Shown: positions 44,644 to 56,240 of the stretch, one piece after another
How the letters are laid out: each line of letters opens with the position of its first letter
Position numbering within the stretch: position 1 is the stretch's first letter
The notes under the pieces: generated by a model
The model's input: the letters and a program-made list of their open reading frames with translations, nothing else
The model's database searches: none
What the model was told of the DNA's origin: nothing
Source of the DNA: Ustilaginoidea virens
Lineage: Eukaryota > Ascomycota > Sordariomycetes > Hypocreales > Clavicipitaceae
Assembly (NCBI RefSeq): GCF_000687475.1
Contig: NC_057319.1
Coordinates: 1,054,001 to 1,118,000, forward strand
DNA length: 64,000 nt
Direction of reading: 5' to 3'
Made by a program: the position numbers and the translations under genes

Positions 44644-45067
44644 TGTCGCAAGAGCATCGAGCAGGTCCAAAGTTTGCGGAGAGAAAAGCGGCCAATCAGC
44701 GGCCGGAGAGCCCGGGGACCCCCACGCTGAGGAGACCGCGCCTGCAGCCAATCACGTCTCGTCTTCCCGCTCTCGACCCGTCGCCTCATTGGCGGATTGG
44801 ATTGGAGGGAAGAGGTGAGAGAGAGAGTGATAGACAGAGAGAGAGAGAGAGGAGAGAGAAGTCAGTGCCAGCAGCCAGCAGCCAACAAATGACAAGCTTC
44901 CGACCGCCTTGGTCCCGTTGCTTTTTGCCCGAGGCTTCCATCCACCCGAGACCGAAAGCAAAAACCCATCGCATCGCATCGCATCGCATCGCATCGCATC
45001 GCTAACCCGCTCTGCGTCACCGACGGGCCCCTTTCCACAGGGCGGACGAGCTGGCGCAGGAGCAGCG
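43709..45067. promoter_or_regulatory. Divergent promoter region with simple repeats
   Basis: Shared upstream region of the four-helix protein (-) and the Fhl1-like regulator (+). It contains ACCT repeats (44117-44144), TACCTAGGTA palindromes (about 44163 and 44525), a (CAAG)8 array (44611-44643), a GAGAGA tract (44817-44860), and a (CATCG)7 array (44967-45001) just upstream of the start codon. The pyrimidine/purine tracts are typical of fungal promoters. No gene is seen. Confidence 0.6.
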
Positions 45068-45360
45068 ATGACTTCGTCGAGCGATGGCCGCCCCGGCGGC
45101 AACGGCCCCGAGCAGCAGCAGCAGCAGCAGCAGCAGCTCGCGCACGCCTCTGCTGGTCCTGACGCCCCGACTGTCGACCTTGACCTTGGCCTTGACCTTG
45201 ACCTTGACGATGCTGCTGCTGCTGCGGCAGTTGCGACCGCGACTGCAGAGGCAGCTGCTCCCGACGCCACTGCTGCTGCGGCTGCCAGCACCACCTCTAC
45301 CTCTGCATCTGCAGCACCTGATCAAGCTCGAGCTGCGCAGCTTCCCTCCGACCCTTGTCG

Positions 45361-45393
<33 letters not shown>

Positions 45394-47821
45394 GCAACAA
45401 CAACAGCAGCAGCAGCAGCAGCAACGACAACAACGACAACAACCTTCGACCCCGAAGCGCAATAGTGACGCGGCACCATCGGCATCCTCCGTCAACTCCG
45501 TGGCCGAAGCGTCCCTCGAGCACGCCGCCAGCAACCCGTCAGCCGATCAGCCTATGCCGGATGCTCCCAGCGATGCTAACGCCGGAACCGTCGCCGTGAC
45601 GGACCAGGCACACATTCTGGCGCAGCCTGCTCCGCTGCAGCAGGCGCCGCATCCTCCCAACGTGGCCAGCGTACCCAACGTACCCAACGTGCCTGCAGCC
45701 GACCACTTCCCGTCTTCGTCGTCGGCGCCCTTTACTCCCTCCAAGCTGGCAAATCTCGAGCAGCATGCGTACATGATGATGGCCCTCGCCTCCATGTCTG
45801 CAGCACCCAGCGTCATGTCTCCGCCGCCCACCGTCACCCCTTCGCAGGTCACATTGCCCCCCAACCTGCTGGACGACGGGCTGAACGGGGCCGCGCCAAC
45901 GAATGCTTTGCGGCATGGCAACGCCGACAAGTGCCTGGAGTCGTTTGCTCGTGTAGAGTTTGCCGACAGCGTCTTCCAAATGACCACATATGCCCTCATC
46001 ATTGGTCGTGATCAGCGAGCCATGGAGCAGGCGCGGCGCGACGAGAAGCGCGCAGACGAGTACAAGCGCCGCGTGGAGGAGAATGCCAGCAAGGGCTTGC
46101 CGCCGCCGTCGCCCATCCGCAACGACAGGAGCAAGTTTAGCAAATCCTATGTCAGCGAGGAAGGCGGCATGCTGGGACCGGAATCCGACAGCGAGGGGAG
46201 CGGTCGGCCCCCGAAAAGGCGAAAAACGAGCACCAATGGCTCCTCGCAGCACGAGAACGAAGAGCCGCAGGAAAACAACATCATCTCCAACCGCCAATAC
46301 GTGTCACACACTCCCGGCGCCGCAGCCGTCGACCTCACATCCCTGCGGCCTTCGCCCTGGCACGTTCCCTTTATCGGCATCCACTCCCCCGGTCCCAACA
46401 TTGCCAGCAAGACCAAGGCCATATCGAGGGAGCATCTCAAGATTGCCTACAATCAGGAGCAAGGGGTGTTTGAAGCCATTCCTCTCCACAAGAACGGCTT
46501 CTTCTGCGAAGACGTTCACTACAAGAGCGAAAAAGTCGTCTTGAAGTGCGGCGACCGATTGCAGATCAAGGACGTCGATTTCCAATTCATCATCAACGGC
46601 GTCGAGCGTGGCCGGACGGGTGCGGAAGAGTGTCTCGACGAGGAGCCTCCCAAGAACCGGCACACTCACGGCGGAAAGGAAATGAGCTTCGACTTTGAGC
46701 AATCCCACGGCAACGGCGAGATTCAAGACACCAGCGATGAGTTGTCCGATGTCGAAGTCAGCCCTCCCGAGCTCTCTGATGACGCAGACGCTGAAGGGGA
46801 AGCTGGTGAGGATGATGAAGAGGGCCAGGACGGAGAGGACGGAGAAGACGGAGAAGACGGACAAGATGGACAAGACTGCGCGGGCGAGGACGATGAAGCA
46901 GATGTGGCAGATGAGCCGGAGCTGAAAATGGAGCCAACGGCCGAGCTGGATTTGTCGCTACCGCAGATACCCAAGAAGAGAGGACCAGGACGGCCGCCCA
47001 AGAACGGCATCATGTCGAAACGGGAGCAGCGGCTGCTCAAGAAGCAGCAGCAAGAGATGGCCAAGAAGACGCTTCCCGAAGCCTCGGCAACAGTAGAAGC
47101 GCCGGTCAAGCGAAAAGTGGGAAGGCCGAGGAAGCATCCCCTGCCAGAGGAAGGCGGAGACCGACCCGAGAAGCGCAAGTACAAACCGCGCAAGCCCAGG
47201 GAAGACGGAGCCGAGGGTTCAGATGCCGAGAGAAGAGCGCGGGAGAAGAAGGAGAAGAAGGCTCGGCCCAAGTCGCCTCCCTTGGAGCTCAAGATTGAGG
47301 ACTACACCGAGGAACAGCTTCAGAAACCAAACAAGAATTACGGCGTCCTCATCGACGAGACGCTGACCGCCGCACCCGACGGCCTGACGCTCAAGCAGAT
47401 TTACAAGAGAATATGCCAGAGATACCCGTGGTTCTACTTCCACACCGAGACAAAGGGCTGGGAGAGCAGCGTGCGGCATAATCTGATTGGCAACGAGGCC
47501 TTTAAGAAGGACGAAACGACGAATCTGTGGTCCCGGGTCCCCGGAGTAGAACTAGATGCGGGCAAGAAGCGCAAGGCTTCCTCACCGGACAGGAACCTGG
47601 CAGGCCAGGGCTACGGGCCGTACCCTTACCCCTACAACGCAGCTCAACACGTGGCTCCCGGAGCTTCGCCCGGTTATCCTGCCGGCCAAGCACCACCCGG
47701 CTACCAGGTTCGCGGATATCCGCCGCCGCAACCCAGTCAAGTCGCCCGCCCCATGCAGCCCTATCCACCGGTTCCGGCAGCCCAGCCCGGCCAGCCTGGG
47801 CAACCCGGGCAACCCAACCCC

Positions 47822-47862
<41 letters not shown>

Positions 47863-48698
47863 GCAACCACCGGCCCCTGCACACATGCCTGGCTACGGGC
47901 CTCCGCCAGCGCCGGCGACGGCGAGGGCAGGGCTACCGCAACCCGGGACGTACAGCTCGCCGTACTCATCACGCCCGCCGCCTCCGCCCCCGCCTCCGCC
48001 TCCGCCCGTGTCATCAACTGGTCCTGTGAAATCGGAACCTGGCGCGTCACAGCCAGGTACGCCGGCGGCCCAGCAACAACCTCACCTGGCGGCCTCGGCT
48101 GTCCCTACCGGCGGCGCAGGAGGTGCAAGCAGCGCATCAGGGCCAAGCGCAGCTCGCCAAGCGCCGGCGCCAACGTCGGCGCCAACGTCAGCGCCCACGT
48201 CAACGGCAGCCCCAGCGCCTGGTGCAACCCGCCCCTCGGCAACACCGCCCGCTGCTGCCCCGACGAGGCCAGTGATTGAACCACGCTTGTTGGCGGCTGT
48301 AGTCGGGCTCAAGAACGGCCTCGTCGATAACTTGAAGAAGGCACGGAATCCAAAGGCCGAGGCCATAGTCATGTCCGCCCTGAACCGGTGTGTCGGCCTC
48401 AAAAAGGAAGCCACGGAAAACGACAAGATGGAGGCGATATGCATCAAGGGCATTCGCCAGGTCATTGAGGGGTTCAACAAGAACAAGAGCCCCACGCCGG
48501 GCGGGTCCTCGTCGGAAACGCCGCCCATCTTCGAAGCCAAGGTTCTGGCGTCCCTCAACGGGTTCAAGGATGTGTCGGTCAAGGCACTCAAGGGACGGCT
48601 GGGGGAGGCGCGGGCCGAGGCGGTCACCTTGTCTGCCATTGACCGGGTGCTTGGCTTTGCCGATGCGAGCATCGTGGCCCAGGGCGAGGGGGAGTCGT

Positions 48699-48734
<36 letters not shown>

Positions 48735-48817
48735 ACTTTGAGGGCGTGGAGCAGCACCTGATCAAGTCTATCCGGCAGCTTTTGATGGGCATGAACCAGA
48801 AAGTGCGAGATGCGTGA
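45068..48817 (+). CDS. FHL1: Fhl1-like transcription regulator: FHA, AT-hooks and forkhead
   Basis: Single exon, 1249 residues from ATG at 45068 (MTSSSDGRPGG). The N-terminus has poly-Gln tracts, the longer about 45361-45423. The FHA domain is split: ALIIGRDQR near residue 308 and SREHLKI near 455, ending about 515, with the acidic/basic insert containing PPKRRKTS. An acidic stretch (DGEDGEDGEDGQ) follows. Two AT-hooks lie near residues 640 (RGPGRPPK) and 683 (VGRPRKHP). The forkhead domain spans about 740-828 (KPNKNYGVLIDE, GWESSVRHNLIGNEAF, LWSRV). A Pro/Ala-rich region and two related helical units at the C-terminus complete it. FHA plus forkhead is the Fhl1 arrangement; in yeasts Fhl1 controls ribosomal-protein genes. 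The AT-hooks suggest AT-rich DNA contact. The longer frame to 44909 reads through a (CATCG) repeat and was rejected as start. Confidence 0.88.
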
Positions 48818-50301
48818 TGTGGTGTGATGGTGATGGTGATGTTTGTGCTGATGCTTGTGCTGATGCAATCTCTTACTCTGTATTTAATTCAGCCAAGGAC
48901 GAAACCGCTGGGCCTGCGGGCAACCAGCCGGACGGGCATGGGCAACGATGGCATGTTACAGGGGCGTTGTGCTACGAGACAAATGACCACGTGGAGTAAT
49001 TACGCTTGAGGGCCGAGGAGTCGACACAGGGGGTCTCTTTTTACTGCCTTGCCCTTGTTCGTCGTTGTCGTCGTCGTCTTCCTCTTCTACATCCTCATCT
49101 TTCATCCCCCCCCGGCCGCTCCGTCAGCCCGGGTCGCCGACTCCGCAGAACCTCTTGCACGAGTGTTCGCAGCCGACCAGCGCACCAGCGTAGCGACAGC
49201 CAATCTCTAATCTTGTATAAACTTGCACACCTGCCACGCCGTCCCGCCAGACCATCCCACACACAACCGGGCTGCCAGCACGGCCGGGGACAGCGTCGGC
49301 CCCCCTACCCGCCCGCCGGTCGGTTACAACATTCACGGCACATGCAACACCGCACACGGGTCACGCTGGCAGAGGGCACCGCATTCACCGGGGGGGGAAA
49401 TTAGTAAAATTCAACCGCGGCGCTGGAGATGGATTCCCCATGTCGCGACGCCAAAGCCCATCTTTTTTCGTCATCATCTCCGTCATTACAGTTCTAGCGG
49501 GGAAAAGAGCAGGAAAAGGGTGCAGAGGGTGGACCAAGGTATAAAGGGGGAAGGGGGAGGCAAACGTACAACAACGGGGCCAAAAGGTAAAAAAAAAAAA
49601 AAAGGGCAAGGTACAAAAAAAGAGTCTAATAAAAGTCAAGGCATGGGCTTTTTTTTTTTGTTTTTTCTTCTTCTGTGATGTTGTATTTGTTCTGTTCGTT
49701 CCGTCAGGCCACTCTCGACGAGTGACGCCCCCGTACGTCATGTAGATGGCCAAGTCGTAAATTATCTTGGAAAAGATTTTGAGGGAGCAACGGGAAAAAC
49801 GGGGCAGAATGCACCCTGACAAAGGAAAATGGAAGTGGCAAAGCGGGAACGCGACGGGGGGAATACGCATGGTAATACAGGCGTGCTTGGTAGACAAAAG
49901 AGCAAAAAGGACGGGCAGGAAGAAAGAAAGAAAAGAAAAAGCAAAGGGGAGGCGAGAACAGGGCCCGGGAAAAGACAAGACAGGGGCTCGACGAGATTCG
50001 TCATCGTGGGTTGATGGGACGCAAGAAAAAGGGGGGTTGAAAGGTCGTGGCCAAGACTCTGTATATCCGCCGATGCAGAATCGAATCCTTGTAAGATGAG
50101 ATCCTTCGGAAAGACGCAGCTCCTTCAAGAGACGAGATTTCTTCGAAAAGACGCAGTCCCTTCTCAAATAGATTCCTACTTGGTTCTCTTTGCAGATTCA
50201 TCCTTGGTCCTCGTTGTGGATCCCTCCTTGATCCGCTCTGTGGATTCGTCCTTGGTCCTCCTCATGGATTCCTCCTTGCTCCTCTTCCCACAAAGCGCAG
50301 C
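48818..50301. other. Intergenic region between convergent genes, with 24-base tandem repeats
   Basis: 3' flanks of the Fhl1-like gene (+) and the Boi-like gene (-). It contains GGTGAT repeats after the stop (48824-48842), A15 (49589-49603) and T10 (49651-49660) runs and, at about 50195-50290, four copies of a 24-base unit GATTC-TCCTTGGTCCTC. A 260-codon minus frame (49385-50167) is low-complexity and unsupported. Confidence 0.55.
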
Positions 50302-53300
50302 CTACGCGCTCTGTTGAAGGGCCGCTGTGGAACCACCAACCTCTGGCGATTGGCAGCTGACGCCGTTGCTCCCAGACTGAACACCAACCAGCTTGCCCAG
50401 CCCCGATACGCCGCTGTCGGATTCTCCCAGGATCCCCAGGCCGTTGTTGACCGGCCTGGTGGCCGCCGGGCCGCGCTGGTCGTCCTCGGCCGCCTCCTCG
50501 AGGTTCATCAGAGCAGGGGGCCGGTGCCGCATCTGCTTGGCCTTGTTGAGCGAGATGGTCTTTTGCTGGTACGTCGTCGTGATGGGCTGCGTGTCGTCCC
50601 TGTCAATGGTGGCCTTCATCAGGGCCGCCATCCACAGCCGACCCTGCTCGACGTTGGGCAGCGCAAAGTAATGCACCGTCGGCTTGGTAAAGTTGACGGC
50701 TCGCGAGAGCCCCGCCCGAGGGGGTACCAGCTTGAAGATGAAGACGGACTCGCTGCCCTTGTCGGCCGCCACCCCGGCACCCCCGGCACCGCCGCTCGCG
50801 TCGCTGCCGCCATGGGACGGGCCGCCGGGGCCGCCGGGGCCGCCGCCAGCTGCTCCCGTCAGCGTGGCATGCAGGCCCGTCAGCCTCTCGTTGCCCGCCG
50901 GCAGAACGCGATGGAACGAGATGTCGATGAGGCCCTTCTCCTGGTCGTCGTCTTCGGCGTAGTAGTAGGCGAGCCTGCGGCCTTTGAGAACAAACAAACG
51001 GGGTTTCCACGTCGTCATGAGATTGGAGCTCTTCTTCTTCATCCACCCGTAGTAGTCGGCGCCTTGCTTCGCTTCCAGGGGGGTCGCCTTTAGAAGCCCG
51101 CGCGTGTAGGCGCTCGTGTCCTTCTTTCCCTTCTTCTTGTTGCTCTTGCTGGTCATCGAGTTGAAGCTCTTCCCGGTGGCTGGAGAGTCCACCACGTCAA
51201 GGCTCGGCTCGCCAGAGGCCGTGCTTGGCGTAGCGCCCCCCGGCGAATCTAGCGCGCCGTCGCCCGATGCCATGTCCTTTGACGAGTTCCTCGACAGCTT
51301 ATCGGAGATCGCTCTCATGCCAGGGCGGCCTTTGCTCATGGGCTTGTTTACAACGGCTGCCAGCCAGTCGGGAGCGAACCCTTGCCTGGCTGACGACGTC
51401 GTGGTCATGGGTGACGCCGCGGACCGGGTTGGATTCAGTCCGGCATCGATTCGGGTAACAATCGGCGCCGGGCTGTCCGTGGTTGGCGGGCTGGGTCGTG
51501 CTGATTCGGCCGTCTTTGCCGACGCCGTTCGCCTATGTGGTGTCGACTGTAGGCCGTAGTACTTTTGGGCAGCCGGGGAGGTGGACGCGTCCCTGTACGA
51601 ATCCATGCTGCCAAACCTCGAGTGTCTCGACAGAGCCGTGGCACTCCGAACTCGCTGCTCGTCGGCGTAGCTCGACGTCCTGGAATCTCGCTTCTTCAGC
51701 ACGTTGCGACGCCTTCCATCCGTCTCCGCGCCGGAGAAGTAGCCTCGATCCAAATCCACTGCCGAATCTTGCAAGTCTGGGTTTGAACCGTTCCTGGCAT
51801 CTTGCAGACCGGCCGAGGAGAGTGGTCGACTCCGGGGGGGTTGGTGACCCAAGGCGTTGCCGAGGGTCCAGTTGCGGTCAAACGAGGCTTGCTTCTTGTG
51901 CGAAGGGGGGGCCGAGTCCACCCTGGTCGCGGTTCCATTGGGTAGCAGGGCTGCTGCGGGAGGAGTCGCAGCAGCCAAAGCTCCCGCGAAAGGAGGAGCG
52001 GGGGCGCGATAGTCAATAGATGAATGGCGGCGTGACTGATGAAGATCTCGTACGGATGCGGCCGACGGCCGCTTGACGTGATTCGACCTGGTCGGTGTAT
52101 CAAGGCTGCCGCTTGTTGACAAGCCAAACCGCGTCGTCGTAGGACTGACCTGGGGCGTCTGCGCTGAGGAACCTTGGGGCGCAAAAAGTTTCGAGACGGA
52201 TGCCACCGTCGTCGCGCTGGTTCGAGCTCTTGTCCCTTTGGCATCTTCCGAGGAGCCCACATCACTACCCCAAGTTCGCGTTGTCCGCCTGGTCGAGGGT
52301 CCCGGTTCGTCAACTTCGTCTTGCAGCGCTTTGATCTTGTGCCACGTCTTGAGCCGCCTGCCGACAGAGCCGAGATCGAAGGCCTTGATAAACAGCGAGC
52401 TTTGGTCCATTCCTAGAAGCACTTCGCCGCTAATCTCCTGATCCCTGAAAACTTCGCAGTGCTGTTTTTCGACCCCGACTGTGAAGAGATGCTCTGCGAC
52501 TTGATCAGCGTCCCATGATTCCACCTCTGCGCGGCTGTGTTCTTGATCCTCTTCCTCGTCTGTTTCTTCGCCTTGAATGTATGACATTCTCTGGTCAAGG
52601 GGCATGCTGTACTCGCTCCCGGAGTCATTGGCCCCAGCCGGCACGAGAAGCCCACCACTGCTGGGAGAGCCCCTCAAGTGGGTGATGTGTTCGTTGATTA
52701 CGTTCAATGTGTCATTTAGCACTTGGCTGTCATGGCTCGGGTTGCGCGCTGAACGTAATTGCGAGGCTGGGGAGCTGCTCGCTGTCGTGCTGGACGTTGC
52801 GGCCGGAATATCGGGCTTGACAGGCTGCAGAGGCAAGGACGTCGAGGTACCTTCTTTCCCAATCGGTTGCGCCGATGACGGTTGGGGGGATAGTGGCGAG
52901 GCTGTCGGAGCGCTGGCGATCCCTGTATCTTGGGCCGCGTTCTTGGTCTCTTGGGTCGAGGATAACAGTCTTGGGGGAGCAAGTACGGACACATTCTTTG
53001 GTGCCGGTCGAGTGTAGACTTTTGGGGAGGCATTAGCGGTTTTTTATTTTTATTTTATTTTTATTTTTTTTATTTTTTTTGCGGAAATTCAAGAATTGCA
53101 GCGGCACAAGTTGTTGCCACAAACCTTCGGGAAACAGGCCGGTGTTATCGTTTAGAATATGGCGTCCCAGAAACCAACCATCGCCGAATTCGTCGTCTCG
53201 TTCAATCAGTTCGACTCTATCTCCTTTGGACAAGCTGAGTTCGTCTGAGCTTCTGGCTAGGAAATCATCTATGGCTTGTCAGTCGCGAAGATCCACACAC

Positions 53301-53469
53301 CATCTAACGCGCAAATGTGTATGACGATAGGGCACCAGAGCCGTGGCCTCGGGATTCTGAGCAATCAAGACGAAATTCGGCAAGGTACAGAATTTGACTT
53401 ACGAATTACTATCAAGGTATCGCCAACCTGTGGACGGGGTGGAGGTTCGTTGGGTCCCCGGGTGGCCAT
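50302..53469 (-). CDS. Boi1/Boi2-like polarity scaffold: SH3, SAM and PH domains
   Basis: Three exons on the minus strand: 53469-53403, 53268-53125 and 53018-50302, 975 residues. The introns (GTAAGT...CTGAC...CATAG, 134 bases; GTTTGT...AAAAG, 106 bases) restore an unbroken SH3 domain: DTLIVI-HDFLARSSDELSLSKGDRVELIE, then GDGWFLGRH, then NTGLFPE-VYTRPAP (residues ~17-75). A SAM domain lies at about 238-310 (VESWDADQVAEHLFTVGV). A PH domain starts about 735 (ADYYGWMKKKSSNLMTTWKPRLFVLKGRRLAYYY) and resumes after a Gly-rich insert, ending about 895. SH3-SAM-PH in this order is the Boi1/Boi2 family, which links Cdc42 polarity to exocytosis at growing tips. The start (MATRGPNEPPPRPQ) is the nearest ATG; an upstream in-frame ATG at 53580 exists. 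Confidence 0.88.
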
Positions 53470-55095
53470 ATCCGGTAGCCTTCGAGGCACTGCAAAAAAG
53501 CGCAGACTGCCGACGGGGGAAGAAGGACTTGTGCGAATTCGACAAAAATGCACCTTTTCCCAAGGCGAGGGATCCTTCAAAGTTCAGATGCGAATGAGAC
53601 ACACAGATCGATGCCAATGTGGGGGAGGCTGCTCTGGCTCCTCTCTCTTCCTTGATTTTTTCTCTATTTTTTTGGACCTTTTTTCCCTTTTCCCCCTTTT
53701 TTTTTTTTAATTTAGTTCCTTGTGACCTTTACTGCAAGACGGGGGACGGGCTCAGGCGCAGAGGGGATTGTCAACTCCATCCGGCCTTTAGGCCTTTTGG
53801 TAAACGACGGCGTAAAGTGAGGAATGCAATGCTGTTGTAGGATGTTGATGCGGGTTCCGGGGTAGGGGTGAAGTGGGAGCGGTCGGAAGAGTGCTTCTGC
53901 CTCTGGTTGTCGGGAGACGTGCTTGGGCCAGCCGGGTTGGTTTGGATCGCAGATGATGCTCGTGTTGAGCGTCAGAGCGTGGCAGGTTGGATGCTGCTGA
54001 ACGATGCGGCGTGCCGAGTCGTGGCCTGCTTCATGGAGCACCATTGGGGTGCACGAGGAATACATAGGAACGGGGAGGGCTTACTCTGTAGATGAAGGAT
54101 GTGGGCCTTGACAACCAGAGTGGCGCTGCCCGAACTGGGACTAGCCCCGTCGACTTGACTCTTCAGGTCCGTCCCAACTTTGGCAGCGTTGGCAACTTTG
54201 GCAACTTGCAACTTTGATGAGGAGGACCGGAAGGATTTGACTGTCATGGACTAGCTAGCATTGATTGGCATCATGGGCGTGATGGGCATGATTAGCGTCT
54301 GGTTGGGGCTGGCTAGAGGCTATGTGCCTCCCAGACAGTCGGCAGCGGGCAGCAAGTACCTAGTACCTGCTGCAGCCTGCCCGGGGCTCATGGTATCGCA
54401 GTATATTAAACCCAAGAAAATCGCGTGCTGTGTGGCGTCACACTTTGGGTGCAACACATGGGCTGGGGGCTTTATAATTTAGGAGGTGACATAGGTACCA
54501 GCCTAACATGGCGGGCTAAGGGAAGGGGCTTGCCACGCCGCCTACTCCGTACACGGTGCCAAACTCTGCCAGAAGCCCTCAATGATTTCGCGAGGCGCCT
54601 GGCATTTCAACTTTGAAACTCTGGGAGCTCCCGAGTCCCACCTGTGGTTGAATGAAGTGAGATTGACGAGACATCTGGCAAATGACCCTGGCCTGGCATG
54701 TGCGTGACTCAATGTTGTACGCATTGTCTCACCGTCATCGACCAACACTTTTGTAGTGTGTAGGGGAGCTTGCTTCACGTGCCGTCCGTCTGTCAGTGGT
54801 ACATAGTGGTGCATTGGGGTTGCAAGCATGACGAGGTTTGTTTTGTACTCGGAGTGGGAATGACATAGCCAGCTAACTACCTAACCTCCTACCTTAGGTA
54901 CCTACCTGCCTAGGTACTTGCCGACTACCGAGGGTCACAGCGCATTCGCGAGTTTGATCGTGCGGTGATTATATCTCGCGCATTAAGTCTTGTGGCTCGC
55001 GGGGAGTTGTTATTATTTACCTAATCGAGCAAGTCTGATGGAACCTGCCCCATCCCTCTGAAGGTGCTAGTCCAGCCGCCAACTCTTAGTCACCA

Positions 55096-55375
55096 AACTC
55101 CTCATATTAGTGATAATAGCATTTACTATAGAGCTAATAAGTAATACCAGGAGGTCTAACACCTGCTAAATACGTCCTATTAACAAGGGCACAATGCCTA
55201 TCTTCTATGGCTAAATTAGCAGAAATCGCCTTATAGCACTCTATATCCTATAAGGAGTGCAATATAGCGCTTTGTAAGTCTGCATAACTGTGGGTAGTTC
55301 TGCTGTTACACTATCTATTTTATCGTCTGCTGATATACCCCTTAAATATACGGCTATCTATTGGCTTAAACCCTG
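55096..55375. repeat. AT-rich transposon relic inside the gene-rich half
   Basis: A sharp island of AT-rich sequence with many TA steps and TAG/CTA triplets, the same look as the RIP-mutated half of the window, with GC-rich DNA on both sides. No domain can be read, so the element type is unknown. Confidence 0.45.
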
Positions 55376-56180
55376 GGCCAGTACGAGACAAAAGCTGCAC
55401 CTCAGCAACCTTCAAAGACATAGCAGTGAACTGGCCAGAAGGAGGTTAGTCGGTCAGACCACGGATTTGAACAGTCTGGTGGCATCTTGACGCATGTCAT
55501 TCATCAATGTAGGGCACATCTGTTGGCTTCGTTGCCGACGCCCAGCGCGGGATTGGCAGATAAGTACTCCCGGAGTACGGAGCATCGACCCTGGGCTCTG
55601 GACTCTAGGGAAGTCATTACTCCGTACCTCGTCTGGTGCTTTGTTTAGCCTCTGGCGCTTGGCGCTTGGCGTCTGACCCCGTCACTTCTCGTGTCTGGTG
55701 TTGCATTTGCAATTTGCTGCTAAAAAGTTCAGCAGCAGTCGTGCTTTGCATACGCCACCAGGTTATGGAAATAAAAGAGTCATGCGCCGCCAAGTACGGA
55801 GTACCTAGGTACTTGATAGCGCCGCTCGAAAAAAAACAACCCGACACTACGGAGTACCACGGTTGATACTCCCACAGCACCAGGTCGCTCTCCGTTTGTA
55901 AACAAATATTGCAACCTCCGCACAAACAACTGGACACGTGGAGAACTTGTGCCCAAGCGAGCCCAGCCTGGCTCGCTCGTTGATATGTAACAAGCCACCA
56001 GACTCCGTGGAGTTTTTGATCCACTTAAAGTTACTCCATGGCACGGGTTTCCTTGTCGGGCGGCCAGGCGTTTTGTTACCACGGACGGGAAGTACGGAGT
56101 ACTGTCTGTAGTTGCTACTCGGCATGACTCGATAGATAAGCGCCCGCGAAACGAATCAGCACAGCAGCAGTGGAGGAAGA

Positions 56181-56240
56181 GCCTGCGACAGAGCCTGCGA
56201 CAGAGCCTGCGACAGAGCCTGCGACAGAGTCTGTGACAGT
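56181..56240. repeat. 12-base tandem repeat (GCCTGCGACAGA)
   Basis: Four perfect copies followed by one copy with three mismatches (GTCTGTGACAGT). It lies about 800 bases upstream of the SP-RING gene start, in non-coding DNA. Confidence 0.9.

Noticed and set aside
44909..45067. Upstream start for the Fhl1-like gene
   Set aside because: The added 53 residues are read from a (CATCG) repeat and promoter-like DNA.
49385..50167. 260-codon minus-strand frame
   Set aside because: Low-complexity Phe/Ser/Pro and Lys runs from homopolymers; lies between convergent genes; no motif.
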